A stretch of 64,000 nucleotides of DNA, from contig NZ_CP050440.1 of the NCBI RefSeq assembly GCF_011769525.1, forward strand, positions 6,759,501-6,823,500, given 5' to 3'. Positions 54,642-62,652 of the stretch are shown here, piece by piece. Positions within the stretch are counted from its first letter, which is position 1. Each line of letters begins with the position of its first letter. The notes beneath the pieces are model-generated. The model did not search any database and was not told the DNA's origin. It worked only from the letters and a program-made list of their open reading frames with translations. The stretch is from Tolypothrix sp. PCC 7910. GTDB taxonomy: Bacteria; Cyanobacteriota; Cyanobacteriia; Cyanobacteriales; Nostocaceae. The position numbers and the translations under genes are program-made.

Positions 54642-55850
54642 ATGACAATAACAACAAAAGACCAAGCATTACTAGAAAAATTTATTGTTGATAATGAAGA
54701 ATTAGAAGAACTGGAATCAAAGCTCGCGCAGTTCAATATTTTTGAAGCAATCGGCGTAGTTCGTCAAGAAATACGTCACTCAAACTTTTTAGCATTCTTG
54801 TTAAATCCATCTCAAAATCACAGACTGGATGATATTTTTCTGAAGCGATTTCTTAAACGAGTATTGCTAGAGACAGATAAACCTAAAGATGAAGAGTATG
54901 CAAATATTAGCGCTGTTGATATTGATATAGCTGATTTAAAAGATGCTGAAGTTAGACGAGAGTGGCAAAATATTGATATTTTAATACAATCACCGCGTCA
55001 TCAATTAGTTTGTGCGATAGAAAACAAGGTTGATTCTGGAGAACATTCAAATCAACTACAGAGATACCGCGAAATTGTTGAGCTTGAATATAGCAATTAT
55101 CGAAAAATATTAATTTATTTAACCCCAGAAACTGATAAAGTCTCTGACGAAAATTGGAGAATATATACATATTCTAATGTAGCTGAGATAATTGATAATA
55201 TTTGCAATAATTATAAGTCTACTATTGGCACAGATGTTTATACATTAATAAATCATTATTCTATATTAATTAAGAGACATATTATGACTGATTCGGAAAT
55301 TGCAGAACTCTGCCGTAAAATATATGGTAAACATAAACAAGCTCTGGATTTAATTTTTGAACATCGTCCGGATTTACAGTTAGAAATGGCTGATAATATA
55401 ATTAAATTAGCCAGTCAATATATCACATCTAAAAAAATATTTTTAGACCGATACAGTAAAAAATACCTAGGCTTTGGTTCTCAAGAATGGCGTGATAAAA
55501 ACCTACCACTTGCGTTCCATTTTGAAAATGGTTCTGCATATCTTGTAATAAGACTACTCATTTGCCCTTACGACAATAAAAATATTCGGGAAAGAATTCA
55601 TCAAGTATCCAGAGATAATCCGCAAATTTTTAAGAAAAGTAATTGGGCAGAAAAATGGATAACTATTTATCAAAAGGAGATTTTGAATCAGAAAGATTAT
55701 GATGATGCTGATGTTGAAAAATTAATGAAAAAAGTCCAAGACTTTTGGGAAAATTTTATTAAAGATGATTTTGTAAAGATAGAAAATATCATCCATGAAA
55801 ATATAGATAAGTTAATTATCTCAGATATCTCTGTAGAGACTAAAGCATGA
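54642..55850 (+). CDS. PD-(D/E)XK nuclease-superfamily protein
   Basis: The product has 402 residues from ATG 54642. An upstream frame to 54486 is open but has low-quality coding sequence. The N-terminal RHSNFLAFLLNP (45-56) is the signature of a family of stand-alone PD-(D/E)XK proteins (PDDEXK_4-type). The active-site residues are visible: Asp112 in NIDILI, Glu127-x-Lys129 in CAIENKV and Gln138 further on. The C-terminal half is helical. No methyltransferase, helicase or toxin partner adjoins, so it is an orphan nuclease. The base composition is more AT-rich than its neighbours. Confidence 0.8.
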   Translation: MTITTKDQALLEKFIVDNEELEELESKLAQFNIFEAIGVVRQEIRHSNFLAFLLNPSQNHRLDDIFLKRFLKRVLLETDKPKDEEYANISAVDIDIADLKDAEVRREWQNIDILIQSPRHQLVCAIENKVDSGEHSNQLQRYREIVELEYSNYRKILIYLTPETDKVSDENWRIYTYSNVAEIIDNICNNYKSTIGTDVYTLINHYSILIKRHIMTDSEIAELCRKIYGKHKQALDLIFEHRPDLQLEMADNIIKLASQYITSKKIFLDRYSKKYLGFGSQEWRDKNLPLAFHFENGSAYLVIRLLICPYDNKNIRERIHQVSRDNPQIFKKSNWAEKWITIYQKEILNQKDYDDADVEKLMKKVQDFWENFIKDDFVKIENIIHENIDKLIISDISVETKA

Positions 55851-55978
55851 GAATGAGATTTAGCGATCACCTTTGTGTTGATTTGTAAAGTGCGATCGCT
55901 TAGTATAATTGAGCTTACCTTTGTGCGATCGCTCCCTACACTCCACTAAACTAGAAAGTAATATATTGGGGTAAGTTT

Positions 55979-56566
55979 ATGGACACAGCGACAATCACTT
56001 TGCCTTCTACCCTAAAATTAAAAATCGACTTGACTGATGAGCAGTTTTTCCAGATGTGTCAGAAAAACCGCAACTATCGATTTGAGCGCACGGCATCCGG
56101 GGAAGTACTAATTATGGCACCAACTGGTGGAGAAACTAGTAATCGTAACGGCAGACTTACTCAAAAGCTGTTTAATTGGGTAGATACCAATGATTTAGGA
56201 ATCGCTTTTGACTCTAATGGTGGCTTTAAATTACCCAATGGTGCAGAACGTTCCCCTGATGCTTCTTGGGTAAAAATTGAGCGTTGGAATGCTTTAACCC
56301 CAGAACAACAAGAAAAATTTGCCCCTATTTGTCCTGATTTTGTAGTTGAGTTGCGTTCCCCTAGCGATTCTCTCAAAGATTTGCAAGATAAAATGCGGGA
56401 ATATATTGAAAATGGTGCGCGACTAGGTTGGTTAATTGATCGCAAAAATCAGCGCGTGGAAATTTATCGTCCTGGAAAAGATGTGGAGATATTAGATAAT
56501 CCTGAAAGTTTATCGGGTGAAGATGTGCTACCTGGATTTGTATTGCATTTACAGCAGATTATGTAA
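55979..56566 (+). CDS. Uma2-family putative endonuclease (DUF820)
   Basis: The product has 195 residues. It matches the Uma2/DUF820 family, very abundant in filamentous cyanobacteria. The PD-(D/E)XK-like core has Asp94 in RSPDASWV and Glu124 in FVVELRSPSD; the first half contains GEVLIMAPTGGETSNRNG. The activity is presumed from the fold; the biological role is unknown, with suggestions of mobile-element or restriction origin. ATG start with GGGG/AAG just before. It lies 128 bp after the other nuclease gene on the same strand. Confidence 0.92.
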   Translation: MDTATITLPSTLKLKIDLTDEQFFQMCQKNRNYRFERTASGEVLIMAPTGGETSNRNGRLTQKLFNWVDTNDLGIAFDSNGGFKLPNGAERSPDASWVKIERWNALTPEQQEKFAPICPDFVVELRSPSDSLKDLQDKMREYIENGARLGWLIDRKNQRVEIYRPGKDVEILDNPESLSGEDVLPGFVLHLQQIM

Positions 56567-56660
56567 CTGAATTATAAATGCGATCGCAATCAAAATTTTA
56601 CGCTAAAGCAATAACGAGAATATTAAATATAGGCGCATATTAGCTGATTAATTTTGCTAT

Positions 56661-57206
56661 TTACTCTGTTAACAAAGCAAACTCAGATTTAATATTCCAA
56701 CGTCTACCGTCATGCATTAATAATGTTAACTTGTCGGCAATAAATTCAAAATACAATTGACGATGCTCAAATTCTGGCCAAGCTGCTTTAAAGTTTTGTC
56801 TTGTTAAGTCCCGAAATGCAACTGTCATGTGGGGTGCAAAAGGTCGAGTTTTACCAACCTTGTCCACAATACCCAAAGTCATTTCAACATGAGCCATTAA
56901 ATCAGCTTGCAAATTTAACAATTCTGGCGTTCTCAATACATTTATATAGATGACACGGGGTGCAAAAGCAGCAAACCCACTAAGAGTAATCGGTACTGGC
57001 TGTTTTCTCACCGCCAATTCTGCCACAGATGCTTCTAACCGTGAGGCATCGCTATTAGGCCATTTAAACGGTGGTTGCAAGGTAATGTGTGGGGGAGACT
57101 TTTGCGCGTGTTGGCTGGCATAATTATCAGCAAAATATTGCTTGATTTGGTTAGCGTAATCTTGAATATCTTGCGGTGGTAGCAGAGCAATAAAAAAGAG
57201 ATTCAT
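56661..57206 (-). CDS. 2'-5' RNA ligase / cyclic phosphodiesterase-family protein
   Basis: The product has 181 residues with the two HxT motifs of the 2H phosphoesterase superfamily: HIT at 40-42 in PPHITLQPPF and HMT at 125-127 in APHMTVAF. Family members open 2',3'-cyclic phosphates or form 2'-5' RNA bonds. It is cytoplasmic and full length. No RNA-repair partner lies near it. The upstream flank is a GGGCATGGGGCATAGGG heptamer tract. Confidence 0.85.
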   Translation of the reverse strand: MNLFFIALLPPQDIQDYANQIKQYFADNYASQHAQKSPPHITLQPPFKWPNSDASRLEASVAELAVRKQPVPITLSGFAAFAPRVIYINVLRTPELLNLQADLMAHVEMTLGIVDKVGKTRPFAPHMTVAFRDLTRQNFKAAWPEFEHRQLYFEFIADKLTLLMHDGRRWNIKSEFALLTE

Positions 57207-57414
57207 TTAAAAGAGTTCTATCGGGCATGGGGCATAGGGCATCGGGCATTGGGTAATTGGTAATTGGGTGTTTGTCATCAATTATGTCTCCCCCTGCTCC
57301 CTGCCCCCTTGCTTTTTCCAGTCTCCCTCATCCCCTTTATCCTCCTCATACCTTGCCCTCTATCTACCATCCCTACTAAATTACGATACAGAAAATTCCC
57401 GAGGTCGCAAGCAA

Positions 57415-57681
57415 ATGCCAACTTTTGTGAAGATTGAAGAAGGTACAGTTGATAAACCTACCTTTGATCAGTATGTACCTGCCCATAAAGCTTATGTTCA
57501 GGATTTAATCGCCAAAGGACACAAAGCCAAGACTGGTTATTGGGCAGAACTGGGAGGTGGGATGATGCTATTTGAGGCAGAATCGATGGCGGAAGCCCAA
57601 GCGATTGTAGCCCTTGACCCATTGGTAAAAAATGGCTGTGTGAAATATCAGTTACACGAATGGCGAATTGTTATGGAATAA
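57415..57681 (+). CDS. YciI-family protein
   Basis: The product has 88 residues from ATG 57415, with GAGG ten bases before. A longer frame from 57268 is rejected because its first 49 codons have non-coding character. It is a single YciI-like ferredoxin fold (VKIEEGTVDKPTFDQYVPAHKAY cut in pieces: DQYVPAHKAYV then GGMMLFEAES and DPLVKNGCV). The function of YciI proteins is largely unknown; a His/Asp pair suggests catalysis. It is followed by the SRP RNA gene. Confidence 0.8.
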   Translation: MPTFVKIEEGTVDKPTFDQYVPAHKAYVQDLIAKGHKAKTGYWAELGGGMMLFEAESMAEAQAIVALDPLVKNGCVKYQLHEWRIVME

Positions 57682-57719
57682 CATTAAATTACTGAATTTT
57701 AATGTTATGATAATTTCTA

Positions 57720-57816
57720 GACCTGGACCTATGCGACTTCAACGCCCAAATCTTGTCAGGACCGGAAGGTAGCAGCAATACGGGATGCTTGTGGTAGGCG
57801 TAGTCTCCGGGTCGCC
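57720..57816 (+). ncRNA. ffs: Signal recognition particle RNA (small bacterial type)
   Basis: A segment of about 97 nt containing the SRP Alu-less hairpin with the universal tetraloop region GTCAGGACCGGAAGGTAGCAG at about 57755-57775 (given in part: GGACCGGAAGGTAGCAGC). The ends pair: GACCTGGA (57720-57727) with TCCGGGTC (57806-57813). A TATGAT -10-like box lies eight bases upstream and a T-run (CTATTTTT) follows. It forms the RNA core of the particle that delivers nascent membrane proteins with Ffh. It is 25 bp upstream of the phasin-like gene. Confidence 0.93.
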
Positions 57817-57841
57817 CTATTTTTAGGAGCGTTCAGCAGCA

Positions 57842-58234
57842 ATGGCTGGTTTTGGAGATATTGTTCAAAAAGCTTTTTACCTCGGTGTTGGGTTAGCTTC
57901 TTACGCAGGTGAGAAAGCAGGGGGAAAATTAGCCGAAGTGCGATCGCAAGTCCAAAAACTGGCAGATGAAATGGTGGCACGGGGCGAAATGAACACGGAT
58001 GAAGCCCGTCGCTTTGTCGAAGATATGATGAAGCAAGCTCAACAGTCGCCAACATCTGGTGTGGATACAGAAAAAACCCCACCTGCTGAACCCCGTCGCA
58101 TTGAGATTTTAGAAGACGATGAAGAGCCAACAGTGAAAAACACTGCAACCTCTGCAACTAATGATGTAGATGCATTGCGCGATCAAGTCTTAGAATTGCA
58201 AGAAGAATTAAAACGGCTGCAACGTGACGAGTAA
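57842..58234 (+). CDS. Phasin-like coiled-coil protein
   Basis: The product has 130 residues, highly helical and charged. Residues 1-75 (FYLGVGLASYAGEKAG, LADEMVARGEMNTDEARRFVEDMM) resemble the phasin/PhaI-type N-terminal helices found in cyanobacteria. A disordered Pro/Glu linker follows, then a C-terminal leucine-zipper-like coil (DQVLELQEELKRLQ). Phasins coat polyhydroxyalkanoate granules; no PHA gene is nearby, so this is family resemblance only. AGGAGC precedes the start. It could be transcribed by read-through from ffs. Confidence 0.75.
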   Translation: MAGFGDIVQKAFYLGVGLASYAGEKAGGKLAEVRSQVQKLADEMVARGEMNTDEARRFVEDMMKQAQQSPTSGVDTEKTPPAEPRRIEILEDDEEPTVKNTATSATNDVDALRDQVLELQEELKRLQRDE

Positions 58235-58369
58235 CACTAACTAGTAATAGTTTAGTAACAACGCAAAACATAGCAATTTTTTGAATATACTTGGCCTAGG
58301 GTATAGTCTATTGCTTCCAGTAAAGTCGTACTGAATGCTCTATTTATAGCCAGAAAAGGCGTAAAGTTT

Positions 58370-58762
58370 ATGGACAAGTGGCAAAAAGATTTGATTGACA
58401 TCATTGAAACCGTAGCTGTTGAAGTAGAGCAGTTTTTCCTAGGAATGAGTGAAATGGTAGACTCTTTTCTGGAACTGACAGAAGAAATTACAGAACAAGT
58501 ACAGACAACAATTGCCACTGAGGTTGACCAGTATTTACATGACTTGGCTGAACCCATGATGGAAGTTTATTGGGAACTAGAAGATGTCATGGCAGATGTA
58601 GATCCAGGTTTTCCTTATCCAATGGAAGCCACACCAGAAAAAAATCCCGCTTGCATCGGTTGCACTAACTACCACGGTCAAGTTTATGGTGGTAATTTGT
58701 TAGTTTGTGCCATGCATCCCCAAGGCTGGGATGATAATAATTGTCCAGACTGGGAGCAGTAA
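58370..58762 (+). CDS. Conserved cyanobacterial protein with C-terminal Cys cluster
   Basis: The product has 130 residues. The first 75 are an acidic amphipathic helix region (EVEQFFLGMSEMVDSFLEL...). The C-terminal 45 carry four Cys in CIGC, LVCAMH and NNCPDWE, with YHGQVYGGN between, a likely metal or Fe-S site of compact size. No named family is recognised, though the Cys tail looks well conserved. ATG start; the gene stands 135 bp after the phasin-like one and 91 bp before queF. Confidence 0.75.
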   Translation: MDKWQKDLIDIIETVAVEVEQFFLGMSEMVDSFLELTEEITEQVQTTIATEVDQYLHDLAEPMMEVYWELEDVMADVDPGFPYPMEATPEKNPACIGCTNYHGQVYGGNLLVCAMHPQGWDDNNCPDWEQ

Positions 58763-58853
58763 TGAGGATGAGGGATATAAGGGGGATAAGGAAGCAGAGG
58801 AAAAATTCCAATTACCTATTACCCATGACCAAATAACAAATGACAAATGACAA

Positions 58854-59249
58854 ATGACAAATAACACTACAGAAATGAAGTATGGCGAACGCGAGATTGC
58901 GGAAGGACAGCTGATTACATTTCCGAATCCGCGTGTGGGTAGAAGATATGACATTAATATTACGTTGCCGGAATTTACCTGTAAATGTCCGTTTTCGGGT
59001 TATCCGGATTTTGCCACAATTTATATTAGCTATATCCCTGATGAGCGCGTAGTGGAATTGAAAGCACTCAAGCTTTACATCAACAGTTACCGCGATCGTT
59101 ATATTTCCCACGAAGAATCTGCTAATCAAATTCTTGATGATTTTGTTGCAGCTTGCGATCCTTTAGAAGCCACAGTTAAAGCAGATTTTACTCCTCGTGG
59201 GAATGTGCATACAGTAGTGGAAGTGCGTCATCAAAAGCTAGCGAAGTAA
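58854..59249 (+). CDS. queF: preQ1 synthase (7-cyano-7-deazaguanine reductase)
   Basis: The product has 131 residues, the short unimodular QueF type. It reduces the nitrile preQ0 to preQ1 with NADPH in queuosine synthesis. Catalytic Cys45 lies in CKCPFSGYPDF, and the QueF motif ELKALKLY is at 68-75 with SYRDR after it; Glu88 and His86 sit in ISHEESA. The assigned ATG lies inside an AAATGAC heptamer tract; ATG 58875 (MKYGERE) is an alternative start. It ends convergent to a pstS remnant. Confidence 0.95.
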   Translation: MTNNTTEMKYGEREIAEGQLITFPNPRVGRRYDINITLPEFTCKCPFSGYPDFATIYISYIPDERVVELKALKLYINSYRDRYISHEESANQILDDFVAACDPLEATVKADFTPRGNVHTVVEVRHQKLAK

Positions 59250-59256
59250 TATCTTT

Positions 59257-59536
59257 TAGTGAGATATTTTCTTTGCTGCTGACTGCACCTGAACTACAAC
59301 TTTTTGAGACAACGGAATATATCCCAGTTCTAAACTAGACTTTAGTCCTTCAGTCAAGCCCAATTCACAAAATTCTTTAGCACTTGGGCTTTGGCTGAAT
59401 CTTGATATTTTTGATAAGTTAACAGCCAAGTATAAGTGACAATTGGGTAGGACTGAGCATGTGTAGGATCGGCAATAAAAGCAATCAATGTATCTGTGGG
59501 AAATTTTACCGATTCTAAAGTTTTAGCTACTGATCC
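59257..59536 (-). pseudogene. Remnant of a phosphate-binding protein gene (pstS-like C-terminus)
   Basis: Read leftward, the frame gives GSVAKTLESVKFPTDTLIAF, then DPTHAQSYPIVTYTWLLTYQ and AKAQVLKNFVNW, the conserved C-terminal part of PstS phosphate-binding proteins. The frame then hits a stop (GCT TGA); a one-base shift restores LTEGLKSSLELGYIPLSQKV and a natural stop at 59257. The N-terminal two thirds are missing. It is therefore a truncated, frameshifted relic. No pstCAB genes are nearby. Confidence 0.75.
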
Positions 59537-59658
59537 CTTTTCTGAGGAAGAAGATGATGAAGATATTTTTCAAGAAGGTGAGGAAGTCAAAGATTAAGCT
59601 GTGATATTGAGGGCGATTGTAGAATTTGAACCGCTCTCAGCAATCCCCACTATCAACT

Positions 59659-60681
59659 ATGCAATTTGCAGATTTTTGGTATATTGTCGCACTCAGCGAG
59701 CAACTACCACCAAACAAGGTATTAGCAAGAACTGTTTTAGGCGAGTGGCTAGCAATATTTCGTAGTGAAGATGGACAACCTGTGGCGTTGCGCGATCGCT
59801 GTTTGCATCGCAGTAGTCGTCTATCAACTGGTAAAGTATGTGCAGCTGCTTTGCAATGTCCTTATCATGGTTGGGTATACGATAAAAATGGCAAGGTGAT
59901 TGCAGTTCCGGCTGAGGGAGAAGATTTCAAACCCTCCCAGCAGCGTCAAGCCAAGCGGTACGCCACCAAAGAACAGGATGGATATATATATGTGCGGTTA
60001 GCAGAGACTCCCAGCGAAGAGTTTCAGCCATTTTCTATGCCACATTATGGAGAAGCTGGTTGGGAAACGGTGCGGGTAATTAACCGTTTTGCTAACAATG
60101 TTACTAATTGTGCAGAGAATTTTATTGATATTCCCCACACAGCTTTTGTGCATCCTGGTGTATTCCGTACCTCTCGCCAACAAAAGCTAGAAATGACTGT
60201 GGAAAGGGAAAATGGCGCAGTTTTAGTAGAGTATAGCAATGAAACCAGTAATTTAGGCTGGTATAGCCGTTTTCTTAATGGTGAAAGTGCAGAGATTCAA
60301 CATTGCGATCGCTTTTATATGCCCAATATTACTTCTGTGGAATATCAAATGGGGCGCAATCGCCATTTGTTCATTACTAGTCAATCTATCCCAGAAACTG
60401 ATAATTCCACTCTGGTTTATACAGATGTCACCTATAACTATGGCATCTGGAACAAGCTAGCACGTCCGTTTGTGTGGTGGACGGCTCAACATATTATTAG
60501 CCAGGATATTAAAATTTTAGGTATTCAGGGGGAGGCGATCGCAAAATACGGCACACAATTTTTTAATACACCTGCGGACACAATTCATGTGTTTGTCGAG
60601 TCAATTAGAACAGCAATTTCTCGTGGAGAAGATCCGCGATTATTACCTAATCAATCTGTAAAGGTAACATTTTGGGTTTAA
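59659..60681 (+). CDS. Rieske-type aromatic ring-hydroxylating oxygenase
   Basis: The product has 340 residues from ATG 59659; a TTG 11 codons upstream is open but neither has a clear SD. The Rieske centre is Cys48-x-His50 and Cys67-x2-His70 (CLH...CPYHGW). The mononuclear iron site is in ENFIDIPHTAFVH with two His and the bridging Asp. It belongs to the oxygenase class that includes chlorophyll a oxygenase/PaO-like and bacterial VanA-type enzymes. The next two genes on the same strand encode a membrane hydroxylase and an acyltransferase, suggesting a shared lipid or terpenoid product, an inference. Confidence 0.92.
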   Translation: MQFADFWYIVALSEQLPPNKVLARTVLGEWLAIFRSEDGQPVALRDRCLHRSSRLSTGKVCAAALQCPYHGWVYDKNGKVIAVPAEGEDFKPSQQRQAKRYATKEQDGYIYVRLAETPSEEFQPFSMPHYGEAGWETVRVINRFANNVTNCAENFIDIPHTAFVHPGVFRTSRQQKLEMTVERENGAVLVEYSNETSNLGWYSRFLNGESAEIQHCDRFYMPNITSVEYQMGRNRHLFITSQSIPETDNSTLVYTDVTYNYGIWNKLARPFVWWTAQHIISQDIKILGIQGEAIAKYGTQFFNTPADTIHVFVESIRTAISRGEDPRLLPNQSVKVTFWV

Positions 60682-60726
60682 TCATAATTTGTAATTAATA
60701 TAGCTATTTTTTATTGAATAATTAAT

Positions 60727-61473
60727 ATGCATCAATTGGCACAAATTATAATTTTTATTACATTTATTGGTTTGGTTTGTTGGACAATTAATAATCAAGT
60801 CTGCAGAACTCAATTACAAATCAAAAGTCGTGAAGATTGGCTTTTAGATGGTGTGGGCTTAATGATTCAAGGAATTATGATTCCTTTATTACAGGCTACT
60901 GTAGTTTATGGGATTTATCATCAATTATTCCCCCAATTACAGGGAAATTTTAAAATAGCGCCTATCTTAGCTTTTATTATTAGTTTTATCTTAGTTGATT
61001 ATTTATATTATTGGAATCATCGTTTATTACATAGTAAATTTCTGTGGCAAGTACATCAGGTACACCATACTGTTACGCAAATGGATGTATTAGGTACTTC
61101 TCGTAATACGCTGTGGACAAGTTTGTTAATAATTTATTTATGGATACACACTTTATTTTTGTATCTTCTAGCCGATCCAACAGCTTATTTGCTAGGGGTT
61201 AGTCTGACTTCTGCTCTGGATTTATGGCGGCATAGCCGCTTGATGATTGATGAAAATAGCTGGCTATATCAATTTGTATTCCCCTGGTTAATATTACCCC
61301 AGGATCATGCATGGCATCATTGCAGCGAAGTTTTTAATTGTAATTATGGTGCTAACTTGAAATTGTGGGATAAGTTACATAAAACTTATTATGAAAGCAA
61401 AGATTTACCATCAGTAATTGGAATTTCTACTTCTTTAACCTTAAGGCAAAAACTTTTATTTCCATTTTCATGA
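60727..61473 (+). CDS. Fatty acid/sterol hydroxylase-superfamily membrane protein
   Basis: The product has 248 residues with about four to five TM segments. The three His clusters of the di-iron hydroxylase superfamily are present: HRLLH and HQVHH near 98-114 and DHAWHH near 197. These enzymes insert hydroxyl groups or double bonds in sterols, fatty acids or carotenoids at the membrane. It starts 45 bp after the Rieske gene, so both are probably in one transcript. The substrate is unknown. Confidence 0.9.
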   Translation: MHQLAQIIIFITFIGLVCWTINNQVCRTQLQIKSREDWLLDGVGLMIQGIMIPLLQATVVYGIYHQLFPQLQGNFKIAPILAFIISFILVDYLYYWNHRLLHSKFLWQVHQVHHTVTQMDVLGTSRNTLWTSLLIIYLWIHTLFLYLLADPTAYLLGVSLTSALDLWRHSRLMIDENSWLYQFVFPWLILPQDHAWHHCSEVFNCNYGANLKLWDKLHKTYYESKDLPSVIGISTSLTLRQKLLFPFS

Positions 61474-61494
61474 TTCAGCAGATTACAAGTTGCT

Positions 61495-61625
61495 AAGGTA
61501 CAGATAATTGTAAGGGCAAGGCAGTGCCTTGCCCCTACCCGCTTACTTCATTTATCTGAAATTTCTGTATTTACAAAAAAGGTATGAGCATATCTCTTTC
61601 TATGCCCAATGCCCCATGCCCTCTG
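61495..61625. repeat. GGCAAGGCAGTGCCTTGCC hairpin and CCCAATGCCCCATG tract
   Basis: The gap before the acyltransferase gene holds a perfect-looking GGCAAGGC/GCCTTGCC hairpin (about 61513-61532), related to text near 40527, and an ATGCCCAATGCCCC heptamer tract (61601-61621). The tract creates in-frame ATGs that are not the real start. Confidence 0.6.
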
Positions 61626-61635
61626 CCCTATTTAT

Positions 61636-62247
61636 ATGACATTTTTAAGTACAATTCTTTTATTTTTTCCTACTCTGATATTACTACTAACTGGGGCGGC
61701 AATATTCTACCTCGCTTATTCACCCAGTGTCTTGAGTATTATGGCAGTGTTCATTTCTATTTATGGATTACCTGTGCTAGTTTACCGCTTACATCAATGG
61801 GTGTATCCTGTGCAGGAAGGTATTAGTTATTTACGCGGTAACTCATATAGTCCTTGGTGGGGTAGCCATCAAATTCAGGCGATTTATATTGCAATTCCAG
61901 TTTTAGAAGCAATATTACGATTGATTCCAGGCGCTTTTTCGTTATGGTTGCGATTGTGGGGAGCTAAAGTAGGTCGGGATGTTTATTGGACACCAGGATT
62001 AGAGATTGCCGATCGCGGTTTAATAGAAATAGGCGATCGCGTAGTTATGGGACATCGTGTCACTATTTCTTCCCATATAATCAAGCCCCGCAAGCAAAAT
62101 TTAATGTTGTATGTCAAGAAAGTCAAAATTGGTAATGATGTGTTTGTGGGGGCTGGATCTACTCTCTCAGCTGGTGTAGTCATTGGGGATGGTACATTCC
62201 TAGCTATAGCTACAAACCTTTATCCTAACCAGAAGGTACATAATTAG
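61636..62247 (+). CDS. Left-handed beta-helix acyltransferase with TM segments
   Basis: The product has 203 residues from ATG 61636; ATG 61609 lies in a repeat tract and is rejected. Two or three TM segments occupy about 1-60. The rest carries hexapeptide repeats (IADRGLIEIGDRVVMGHRV, IGNDVFVGAGSTLSAGVVIGD in pieces), forming the LbetaH coil of acetyl/acyltransferases of the WcaF/NodL or carnitine-type classes. It is the third gene of the collinear set with the Rieske oxygenase and hydroxylase and may acylate their product. A membrane anchor on such an enzyme is less common. Confidence 0.87.
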   Translation: MTFLSTILLFFPTLILLLTGAAIFYLAYSPSVLSIMAVFISIYGLPVLVYRLHQWVYPVQEGISYLRGNSYSPWWGSHQIQAIYIAIPVLEAILRLIPGAFSLWLRLWGAKVGRDVYWTPGLEIADRGLIEIGDRVVMGHRVTISSHIIKPRKQNLMLYVKKVKIGNDVFVGAGSTLSAGVVIGDGTFLAIATNLYPNQKVHN

Positions 62248-62336
62248 GGACTTCCAACTTAAAGAACATACTATGGCTTTTTTGGCAGGGAGCAGGGGGA
62301 GAAAGAAAATAAGCTGATGCAGATCTAAATTGCACC

Positions 62337-62468
62337 TAAGATAAGTCAGTGGAAATAAACCAAACTATGTTAAGGAACGTAAATAGGCTTGAAATCCTTA
62401 CCAATGACCAATAACTAAGGACAAATGACAGCCTCAGCCAGTTATCTTTTATTTCGCCGACCTACTTA
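62337..62468. repeat. MITE-like element, family 1, copy 2
   Basis: A 132-bp element with ends TAAGATAAGTCAGTGGAAATAAA (in parts) and TTTATTTCGCCGACCTACTTA, closely matching the copy at 4150-4284 along its full length, including AACTATGTTAAG and GACAGCCTCAGCCAGTTATC. Confidence 0.8.
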
Positions 62469-62550
62469 CATCTTGTTTGGGTAAAGTTAGAAAACATCAC
62501 GGCACAACAAACTACAGTCTGTTACAATTCAGAGCTGCGGCATTCGCTTT

Positions 62551-62610
62551 CAGTCTTAGCGTTTACTGCCCAAAAAGCCCTTCAAACCTTTATTCGGGAG
62601 CCTAAGACTG
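62551..62610 (+). promoter_or_regulatory. Hairpin in 5' leader of the DEAD-box helicase gene
   Basis: CAGTCTTAG (62551-62559) pairs perfectly with CTAAGACTG (62602-62610), and flanking CGCTT/AAGCG can extend the fold. It lies 43 bp before the start codon. Cold-induced cyanobacterial helicase genes have long structured leaders, so a role in temperature control is plausible, but it is only inferred. Confidence 0.4.
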
Positions 62611-62652
62611 ACGCTGCCACAAGCGACAGGCCGATGTTAATTATGGAGTTCT

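Larger units (their letters stand above)
62248..62652. other. Mobile repeat plus structured helicase leader
   Basis: About 405 bp. It contains a MITE-like copy (62337-62468), then about 170 bp that form the probable promoter and 5' leader of the helicase gene, with a CAGTCTTAG/CTAAGACTG hairpin. Confidence 0.6.

Noticed and set aside
57268-57414. N-terminal extension of the YciI protein
   Set aside because: Pyrimidine-rich, Ser/Pro-dominated non-coding text; the ATG at 57415 fits the family length and has GAGG upstream.
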